A stretch of DNA of 10,152 nt from an uncultured bacterium (lineage in GTDB: Bacteria > Actinomycetota > Coriobacteriia > Coriobacteriales > Coriobacteriaceae). Location of the stretch: positions 1 through 10,152 of the forward strand of contig CAJMSO010000046.1 of NCBI GenBank assembly GCA_905216075.1, read 5' to 3'. Positions within the stretch are counted from its first letter, which is position 1; each line of letters starts with the position of its first letter. Made by a program: the position numbers and the translations under genes. Shown here in pieces: positions 5,539-10,152 of this stretch. The notes beneath the pieces were generated by a model. The model made no database searches. It worked only from the letters and a program-made list of their open reading frames with translations, and was not told the DNA's origin.

Positions 5539-6510
5539 ATGAAGCTTTCTAAGATTGCGGCCCTGTTTATGGTGCCGGTATTGGCCTTGTGCCTTGTGGC
5601 ATGTTCGGCGCCCGGTGGCAATGCGAGCGAATCTGCGAGCTCCGATCCTAAGATCGCAGAGCTCACTGCGCAGAAGCCGGCCAATGCCGACGAGGCCGCC
5701 GAGCTGTATGCAAAACTCATGCAAAAGGAGAACGATATCTTTTCGAGTGATAACGCGCTGTGGGAAAAGGTATTCAATGCGGCAAATAAAGACTCGGCAA
5801 TGATTGAGGACGGCAGCAATTACGGCGATTTCCTGCTCAAGACCATCGACGGCGCCAAGGATGAGTTCACGGCGGATGAGCTTAAGACACTCAAGGCCGG
5901 TGCACAGCAGATCAAGGAGATCGAGGACAAGCTCGAGAGCCTGGAGAAGGAGTTCCCCGGCTGTGGAAGCACGCCGAGTGCAGGCGAGAGCGTCGACGCT
6001 TCGACCGCTGGCATGACGGCTGGTGCCAATGCTTCGAGCGAGACGACGAAGTTCCCCAGCTTTACGGGCAAAGACCTGGATGGCAACGACGTGAGCAGCG
6101 ACGAGCTGTTCTCTAAGAACAAGGTCACCGTCATGAACTTCTGGTTCACCACTTGTAAGCCGTGCGTGGGTGAGTTGGGCGACCTTGAGGACCTGAATAA
6201 GGAGCTCGCCAAGAAGGGCGGCCAGGTCGTGGGCGTCAATTCCTTTACGCTCGATGGCAACAAGGGCGAGATTGCAGATGCCAAGGACGTGCTGAGCAAG
6301 AAGGGCGTGACGTATAAGAACATCTGGTTCAAGTCGGATAGCGAGGCCGGCAAGTTTACGTCAAATCTGTTCTCGTTCCCGACAACGTATGTCATCGATC
6401 AGAATGGCAACATCGTAGGGGATCCAATCGTGGGAGCCATCAGCTCCGCCGAGCAGCGCGCAGCACTCGACAAGCTTATCGACCAGGCGATTGCGAATAG
6501 CGGGCAATAA
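5539..6510 (+). CDS. TlpA-like thiol-disulfide oxidoreductase, lipoprotein
   Basis: A 323-residue protein. Start ATG at 5539 is 7 bases after GGAGG (5527-5531); the in-frame ATG at 5533 is only 1 base away and is rejected. The signal peptide ends in a lipobox LVAC with Cys22 as the lipidation site, followed by a Gly/Ser/Ala linker, so it is anchored outside the membrane. Residues about 36-139 are a charged helical domain (for example KEIEDKLESLEKEFPG). A low-complexity linker follows (about 143-170), then a thioredoxin fold: FPSFTGKDLDG, the active site FWFTTCKPC (Cys206, Cys209) and the cis-proline loop SFPTTYVID (Pro281). It likely reduces extracytoplasmic disulfides with electrons from the upstream membrane Fe-S protein. 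The gene lies 29 bases after that gene, in one operon closed by the terminator below. Cys142 is an extra cysteine with no clear role. Confidence 0.92.
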   Translation: MKLSKIAALFMVPVLALCLVACSAPGGNASESASSDPKIAELTAQKPANADEAAELYAKLMQKENDIFSSDNALWEKVFNAANKDSAMIEDGSNYGDFLLKTIDGAKDEFTADELKTLKAGAQQIKEIEDKLESLEKEFPGCGSTPSAGESVDASTAGMTAGANASSETTKFPSFTGKDLDGNDVSSDELFSKNKVTVMNFWFTTCKPCVGELGDLEDLNKELAKKGGQVVGVNSFTLDGNKGEIADAKDVLSKKGVTYKNIWFKSDSEAGKFTSNLFSFPTTYVIDQNGNIVGDPIVGAISSAEQRAALDKLIDQAIANSGQ

Positions 6511-6534
6511 ACAAGCTGAACTATGTATATTGAG

Positions 6535-6566
6535 GAGGTCTCGGGATTCCCGGGGCCTCTTTGATT
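6535..6566 (+). terminator. Rho-independent terminator of the CXXC/Fe-S/TlpA operon
   Basis: An 11-base-pair stem, GAGGTCTCGGG (6535-6545) against CCCGGGGCCTC (6549-6559), with two G-T wobble pairs and a 3-base ATT loop, is followed by TTTGATTT. It lies 25 bases after the TlpA stop. The shape and the T-rich tail fit an intrinsic terminator. Confidence 0.85.
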
Positions 6567-6674
6567 TCGATTCTTCGAGATCAAATCTGCTCTTGTTATG
6601 TTCTCGTTTCCAAGAAATGGGAGGCAGCTCATTTATATGCCGCCGTCCCTTTTCACCTGCATCTTTCCTGCTAG

Positions 6675-6686
6675 ATTAAACCTAAT
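6675..6686. promoter_or_regulatory. Small dyad ATTA-N4-TAAT upstream of the Crp/Fnr gene
   Basis: ATTA (6675-6678) and TAAT (6683-6686) flank AACC just before the ribosome binding site of the Crp/Fnr gene. The N4 spacing is that of FNR-type sites (TTGAT-N4-ATCAA), but the half-sites are short. TTTTCA (6650-6655) and TAGATT (6672-6677) could form a weak promoter with a 16-base spacer overlapping it, which would allow autoregulation. Low confidence. Confidence 0.2.
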
Positions 6687-6703
6687 GGGGAAAGGAGCCA
6701 CAA

Positions 6704-7369
6704 ATGGACGGGATGCAAGATATCGTAAAGAAGTTTCCGTTTTGGGAGCATTTGTCTGACGACGAACGCGCTCTTGTTTTAGGGCAATCCGCCTTGCGCA
6801 CCTTTGATGCCGGACAGCTTATTGGCGGCAGCGACAGCTCTTGCACGGGCGTCTTCCTCATTGTCCACGGCGATATCCGCGTCAGCCTTCTTTCCGAGGA
6901 GGGCAAGGAGGTTACGCTGTTTCGGCTCGGTGAGGGAGAATGCTGCGTCACCACCGCGTCGTGCGTTATTCGGCAAATCTCATTCGACACGCTCGTAACT
7001 GCGACACGAGAATCCACGCTCCTCGTTGTTCCTATTGGTGTTTGCGAGCATCTTGCCAACGTTAATATCCACGTCAAGGTTTTCATGCTCGAAGTAGAGG
7101 CGCAGCGCTACTCCCAGGTGGTTCGCGTGCTGCAGCAGATGCTCTTCAGGCGCCTTGACCAGCGCGTTGCCGACTATCTGGTTGAGCGATGCCGGGCAGC
7201 GGAGTCGATGGAGCTCCGGATCACTCAAGACGAATTGGCGCGTGATATCAATTCTGCTCGCGAGGCGGTGACACGCGTGTTGCGTCGTCTTGCCGATGAG
7301 GGCCTTATCGAGGTGAAGCGCGGGCGCATCCTTGTTCTGGATGTCGACGGTTTGGCGCGCCTGCCGTAG
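6704..7369 (+). CDS. Crp/Fnr-family transcriptional regulator with cysteine-rich sensor domain
   Basis: A 221-residue regulator. ATG 6704 is 6 bases after AAAGGAG (6691-6697). The N-terminal cyclic-nucleotide-binding-like beta-roll (about 5-115) includes FLIVHGDIRVSLLSEEGKEV and the turn GEGECCVTTASC. A long dimerisation helix follows (about 125-150), then a winged helix (about 155-215) with ITQDELARDINSAREAVTRV as the recognition region and LIEVKRGRILVLD as the wing. Cysteines fall at 47, 80, 81, 87, 114 and 163. The trio Cys80/Cys81/Cys87 is in the roll where cAMP-type members hold the ligand, and there is no FNR-type N-terminal Fe-S cysteine set. Since the next genes process sulfane sulfur, I infer a thiol, persulfide or oxidant sensor. 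It probably regulates the rhodanese-reductase pair downstream. Family is certain; the signal is inferred. Confidence 0.92.
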   Translation: MDGMQDIVKKFPFWEHLSDDERALVLGQSALRTFDAGQLIGGSDSSCTGVFLIVHGDIRVSLLSEEGKEVTLFRLGEGECCVTTASCVIRQISFDTLVTATRESTLLVVPIGVCEHLANVNIHVKVFMLEVEAQRYSQVVRVLQQMLFRRLDQRVADYLVERCRAAESMELRITQDELARDINSAREAVTRVLRRLADEGLIEVKRGRILVLDVDGLARLP

Positions 7370-7437
7370 CGATGACTTTGCTGTGGTGCCTATCCGCCCG
7401 CTGCTCGCTGCTTGCTCTCAAGAAAAACACCCGTATG

Positions 7438-7450
7438 GTGACTTGGTCAC
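7438..7450. promoter_or_regulatory. Palindrome GTGAC-N3-GTCAC, candidate Crp/Fnr operator
   Basis: A perfect inverted repeat of 5-base arms (7438-7442 and 7446-7450) around TTG lies between the Crp/Fnr gene and the rhodanese gene. The GTGA/TCAC half-sites match those of Crp-type proteins, although the central spacing is one base shorter than in the classic TGTGA-N6-TCACA site. Position upstream of the sulfur genes fits an operator. Binding is not shown. Confidence 0.4.
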
Positions 7451-7460
7451 GGAACCGGCC

Positions 7461-7477
7461 TATGTCTTCCGGACATA
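7461..7477. promoter_or_regulatory. Palindrome TATGTC-N5-GACATA
   Basis: Perfect 6-base arms at 7461-7466 and 7472-7477 around TTCCG lie 11 bases after the previous palindrome and about 40 bases before the rhodanese start. It may be a second operator or overlap the promoter; no clear -35/-10 pair could be assigned. Confidence 0.35.
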
Positions 7478-7518
7478 CTGGCATCAAGCGATAGGACAAG
7501 CGAGCAAAGGAGCTCATC

Positions 7519-7839
7519 ATGGGATTGTTTGATTTATTTGCTGGGGTGGATATCAACAAAGGTGTTGAGGAGTGCCAGGCGACCGAAGGCGCGGTATTGA
7601 TTGATGTACGCGGCGCCGATGAGTATCGGCAGGGGCATATCCCCGGGGCCGTCAACATTCCCCTCGATAGCATCGACCGCGTGCTTGCCGAATATCCAAA
7701 GAAGGACGCCCCGCTGTTTGTACATTGCTTGAGTGGTGCTCGTAGCGGTCGTGCCACGAGTTTTCTCCAGCGTGCAGGCTACAGCAACGTGAAGAACATT
7801 GGCGGAATCAATAGCTACGGTGGAAAGGTGGTGCGTTAA
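7519..7839 (+). CDS. Single-domain rhodanese (sulfurtransferase)
   Basis: A 106-residue cytoplasmic protein. ATG 7519 is 6 bases after AAAGGAG (7506-7512). It has the short rhodanese fold: VLIDVRGADEYRQGHIPGAV (27-45, the CH2A-type Asp-x-Arg motif), NIPLDSI, and the active-site loop HCLSGARSG with catalytic Cys70 in a CxxGxRS pattern, ending with NIGGINSYGG. Rhodaneses of this size carry sulfane sulfur as a cysteine persulfide and pass it to thiol acceptors. Two bases separate its stop from the start of the CoA-disulfide/persulfide reductase gene, so the two are co-expressed and likely cooperate: the rhodanese moves persulfide sulfur, the reductase releases it. No odd residues were seen. Confidence 0.92.
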   Translation: MGLFDLFAGVDINKGVEECQATEGAVLIDVRGADEYRQGHIPGAVNIPLDSIDRVLAEYPKKDAPLFVHCLSGARSGRATSFLQRAGYSNVKNIGGINSYGGKVVR

Positions 7840-7841
7840 CC

Positions 7842-9533
7842 ATGAAGGTGGTTATCGTGGGAGGCGTTGCCGGCGGCGCATCGGCCGCGGCGCGCTTGCG
7901 CAGGCTTGACGAGCAGGCGGAGATTGTTGTTTTCGAGCGCACGGGCTATGTGTCCTATGCCAATTGCGGATTGCCATACTTTATTGGCGGCGTGATTGAG
8001 GAGGAGTCTGCGCTCACGCTGCAATCGCCCGAGGGATTTTGGAATCGATTCCGCATTGCCGTGAAGACGAGTCATGAGGTGATCGCCATTCACCCCGATG
8101 TGCATGCGGTTGACGTCCGCAACCTGCTCACCGGCGAAGAATTTGTCGAGACATATGACAAGCTGATTCTTTCGCCTGGCGCGCACCCGATTCGCCCTGA
8201 GCTTCCGGGGATCGATTCGGATAAGATCTTCAGCTTGCGAACGGTCGAGGACACGCTGCATATCCATGACTACGTACAAGAGCATAGGCCGAAGAGCGCT
8301 GTGGTGATCGGCGGCGGTTTTATCGGCATCGAGACTGCCGAGAACCTGCGCGACCTGGGCCTTACGGTGACGCTTCTGCAGCGCCCTCGTCAACTAATGA
8401 ACAACATGGATTACGATATGGCAACGCTGCTTCACACGGAAGTGCGCGAGCATGGCATTGACCTGCGACTTCGTGCCGACGTGACGGGTTTTGAAGAGGT
8501 CGATGGCCGTGTGGTCACTCATGTGGCGGGCGAAGATTCTATCGTGGCCGATATGGTGCTGCTCGCTATCGGCGTTGTCCCCGAGAGCCATTTGGCAAAG
8601 GAAGCTGGCATCGAGCTGGGCATCAAGGGCTCCATTGTGGTGAACGATCGCATGGAGACATCTGCTCTCGACGTATATGCCGTGGGCGATGCCGTGCAGG
8701 TCAAGCATCAGGTGACGGGCGAGGACGCAGTGATTTCCCTTGCGGGCCCCGCCAATAAACAGGGGCGTATCGTCGCCGATGTGATCTGTGGCCTAGACAG
8801 TCACTATCAGGGCTCGTTGGGCTCTTCGGTGATCAAGGTGTTCGACTTGACAGCTGCGAGCACGGGAATTTCTGTGAAAGCAGCGCGTGCGGCAGGTATT
8901 GATTGCGAGAGCGTTGTGCTGTCGCCCGGATCGCATGCGGGCTATTATCCCGGAGCGACGCCCATGACCATGAAAGTCGTGTTTGAGAGGGAAACCTTGC
9001 GTCTGCTGGGTGCGCAGATTGTGGGCGTCGATGGCGTCGATAAACGCATCGACGTGCTGGCGACGGCAATCCAGGCCGGTATTCGGGCCGATAAGCTCAA
9101 GGATTTTGATTTGGCTTATGCGCCGCCATATTCTTCGGCAAAAGACCCGGTAAACATGGCTGGTTTTATGATCGAGAACGTTGACTCGGGCATCCTCAAG
9201 CAGTGGCATTGGGAACAGGAGCCTGATCTGCCGCGCGACGGAAGCGTGCAGCTGCTCGATGTTCGCACGGTTGGCGAGTATGGTCGCGGTCATATCGACG
9301 GCTTTATGAACATCCCTATTGATGACTTGCGCGCTCGCTTGGGGGAGCTTGACGTGGCAAAGCCTGTTTATGTTATTTGCCAAAGTGGTCTTCGCAGCTA
9401 CATCGCTTGTCGCATTCTCGCTCAGCACGGTTTTGACTGCTATAACTTCTCGGGCGGTTATCGTTTCTTTGCTGCTGTGACCAAAGACCGTCGCGGTAGC
9501 GATAACGTGATGCCGTGTGGATTGGAGAAGTAG
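7842..9533 (+). CDS. FAD-dependent CoA-disulfide/persulfide reductase fused to a C-terminal rhodanese domain (CoADR-RHD type)
   Basis: A 563-residue fusion. The N-terminal Rossmann fold shows VVIVGGVAGGASAAARLRR, followed by the redox-active single Cys42 in YVSYANCGLPYF, typical of the CoADR/NADH-oxidase group of the pyridine nucleotide-disulfide family. The NAD(P)H fold has AVVIGGGFIGIETAENL (about 153-169) and the second FAD motif is DVYAVGDAVQV (277-287). The dimerisation domain (about 325-445) ends in APPYSSAKDPVNMAGFM, with the paired tyrosines (425, 430) known from CoA-disulfide reductases. A linker leads to a rhodanese domain (about 468-550) with LLDVRTVGEYGRGHIDG and active-site Cys513 in ICQSGLRS. 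Characterised CoADR-RHD enzymes reduce CoA disulfide or per- and polysulfides with NAD(P)H. It is the last gene of the sulfur operon. The exact substrate here is not decided by sequence. Confidence 0.93.
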   Translation: MKVVIVGGVAGGASAAARLRRLDEQAEIVVFERTGYVSYANCGLPYFIGGVIEEESALTLQSPEGFWNRFRIAVKTSHEVIAIHPDVHAVDVRNLLTGEEFVETYDKLILSPGAHPIRPELPGIDSDKIFSLRTVEDTLHIHDYVQEHRPKSAVVIGGGFIGIETAENLRDLGLTVTLLQRPRQLMNNMDYDMATLLHTEVREHGIDLRLRADVTGFEEVDGRVVTHVAGEDSIVADMVLLAIGVVPESHLAKEAGIELGIKGSIVVNDRMETSALDVYAVGDAVQVKHQVTGEDAVISLAGPANKQGRIVADVICGLDSHYQGSLGSSVIKVFDLTAASTGISVKAARAAGIDCESVVLSPGSHAGYYPGATPMTMKVVFERETLRLLGAQIVGVDGVDKRIDVLATAIQAGIRADKLKDFDLAYAPPYSSAKDPVNMAGFMIENVDSGILKQWHWEQEPDLPRDGSVQLLDVRTVGEYGRGHIDGFMNIPIDDLRARLGELDVAKPVYVICQSGLRSYIACRILAQHGFDCYNFSGGYRFFAAVTKDRRGSDNVMPCGLEK

Positions 9534-9569
9534 GGCCTTTTTGGGCAACTTTGAACGAGGACTGCCGTG

Positions 9570-9616
9570 AACGAGTGGCGGCTTGGCCGGAAATGAGCGC
9601 TTTGCCGCCACTCGTT
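9570..9616. repeat. Inverted repeat with perfect 13-base arms
   Basis: AACGAGTGGCGGC (9570-9582) and GCCGCCACTCGTT (9604-9616) are exact reverse complements around a 21-base loop. No T-run follows on either side, so it is not a standard terminator. It could be a dispersed intergenic repeat element or a bidirectional transcript-end structure. Copies elsewhere in the genome cannot be seen from this window. Confidence 0.7.
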
Positions 9617-9688
9617 GGGGTCTGGAGCTGACGTGAGACCGTTGCCGAAGTCCCGTTTGGAGCCGTTGCGGGACCGGTTTCGCAGCAT

Positions 9689-9736
9689 CGTTGGTACGAC
9701 CGTAGAGCCGGCTCCTACTCAGGGTCGGCACCAACG
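9689..9736. repeat. Long imperfect hairpin
   Basis: The outer arms CGTTGGT (9689-9695) and ACCAACG (9730-9736) pair perfectly. Inside them CGACC pairs with GGTCG across a 1x2 internal loop, then GTAG with CTAC past a bulge, around an AGCCGGCT-like core. Together they make a structured element of 48 bases. There is no T-tract. It may be an RNA structure or part of the same repeat cluster as the 13-base inverted repeat upstream. Confidence 0.5.
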
Positions 9737-9905
9737 CGGGACCCGGAGCTAATGCAGCACCACAAGTGATCCAATCCTCCAGCTCACTGCCAATTCTCCT
9801 GCTAGCGTGTATGACAAAGGTGAGATGGGGTAGGAAAAACGCATTACACGCGAGTGATGGGGAAAGGCCGACGTGCCCGTCCCTGTGCGGGGAGGAAGCC
9901 CATCG

Positions 9906-10152
9906 ATGCTGGAGCTCAAAGGTATTTGCAAAAGATACGTTACGCAGTCGTTTACGCAGGTGGCGCTCGACAGCGTAAGCCTGTCTTTTCGCGATAACGA
10001 GTTCGTGGCCATTCTGGGTCCCTCGGGCTCGGGTAAAACTACGATGCTCAATGTTATCGGTGGACTCGACCATTTCGATTCTGGCGACTTGCTCATCGAC
10101 GGCATCTCGACCAAGGACTTCCGCGATCGCGATTGGGATGCCTACCGCAACA
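9906..10152 (+). CDS. ABC transporter ATP-binding domain, MacB/BceA type (3' end outside window)
   Basis: ATG 9906 is 9 bases after GGAGGA (9891-9896); the frame is open to the window end, giving 82 residues. It begins MLELKGICKRYVTQSFTQVALDSVSLSF, then FVAILGPSGSGKTTMLNVIG with Walker A GPSGSGKTT (about 41-49), then GLDHFDSGDLLIDG. The V-AL-V-L leader, the GGLD-x2-DSG segment and the RDRDWDAYRN stretch fit the LolD/MacB/BceA group that works with FtsX-type permeases. In Coriobacteriia this ATPase is often fused to its permease in one long protein, but that part is not visible. Q-loop, signature and Walker B lie beyond the edge. Substrate unknown; antimicrobial peptide or lipoprotein export are the usual roles in this group. 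Confidence 0.92.
   Translation, partial: MLELKGICKRYVTQSFTQVALDSVSLSFRDNEFVAILGPSGSGKTTMLNVIGGLDHFDSGDLLIDGISTKDFRDRDWDAYRN

Larger units (their letters stand above)
9534..9905. other. 372-base non-coding region rich in inverted repeats
   Basis: No gene is supported between the reductase stop and the ABC transporter start. The first half (9534-9750) carries two strong inverted repeats (listed separately) and a direct repeat, GCGGGACCGG at 9668-9677 and GCGGGACCCGG at 9736-9746, flanking the second hairpin. The last 150 bases are plain, with ribosome binding site GGAGGA at 9891-9896. A TTTTT run just after the reductase stop is not preceded by a stem, so I do not call it a terminator. Confidence 0.6.

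Noticed and set aside
5820..6395. 191-codon minus-strand ORF inside the TlpA gene
   Set aside because: It is antisense to a gene with signal peptide, CKPC active site and terminator; its Ser/Leu-rich product is typical of a shadow frame.
9458..9688. Minus-strand ORF covering the reductase end and the 13-base inverted repeat
   Set aside because: It has no ribosome binding site or domain, and much of it is made of the inverted repeat.
9720..9745. Resemblance to a T-box antiterminator sequence (AGGGTCGGCACC)
   Set aside because: The conserved T-box element AGGGTGGNACCGCG is matched only loosely, no convincing stem I with specifier loop was found, and the downstream gene is not an obvious amino acid gene.
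8793..10073. 426-codon minus-strand ORF opposite the reductase-rhodanese gene and the non-coding region
   Set aside because: It is a shadow of the strong plus-strand genes, its translation is rich in Arg/His/Ser with no recognisable domain, and it overlaps two convincing genes.

Overview
The window looks like chromosomal DNA of a Gram-positive, anaerobic gut actinobacterium of the Coriobacteriia, most likely Collinsella or a close relative. This rests on family recognition, not on a search: a DUF1700/DUF4097-type locus at the left edge, moderately high G+C, TTG starts, strong AAAGGAG-type ribosome binding sites, and an Fe-S/CXXC/TlpA redox module typical of anaerobes.

Left part (1-2566) is a worn region. 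It holds the 3' end of a DUF1700-like membrane protein gene, a short protein resembling only the N-terminus of a DUF4097 protein, a possible second truncated gene, and an orphan 227-residue ORF with a TTG start. On the minus strand follow two decayed genes that abut each other: a fragment of an AAA-type ATPase (Walker A still legible, then a frameshift) and a start-less arginase-family fragment whose metal-binding motifs have been substituted. Between the orphan ORF and the ATPase fragment sits an isolated pair of direct repeats of the kind bound by OmpR/PhoB-type regulators.

Middle part (2567-6566) holds a two-component system on the minus strand (response regulator, then histidine kinase, overlapping by 4 bases). 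Divergent from it is a three-gene operon: a 48-residue membrane peptide ending in CLEC-IGIG (CD1871A family), a NapH-like polytopic Fe-S membrane protein, and a TlpA-like thioredoxin-fold lipoprotein with a CKPC active site. A convincing intrinsic terminator closes the operon. The divergent promoter region carries three ATGGTC direct repeats. I infer that the operon forms an electron relay from the cytoplasm to extracytoplasmic thiols and that the two-component system may control it.

Right part (6567-9905) is a sulfur/thiol module: a Crp/Fnr regulator with a cysteine cluster in its sensor domain, a stand-alone rhodanese, and a CoA-disulfide/persulfide reductase fused to a second rhodanese domain. 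Two short palindromes lie between the regulator gene and the rhodanese gene. About 370 bases of non-coding DNA with strong inverted repeats follow. The window ends inside an ABC transporter ATPase gene, probably of the MacB/BceA export type.

No tRNA, rRNA, CRISPR array, complete transposon or phage gene was seen.
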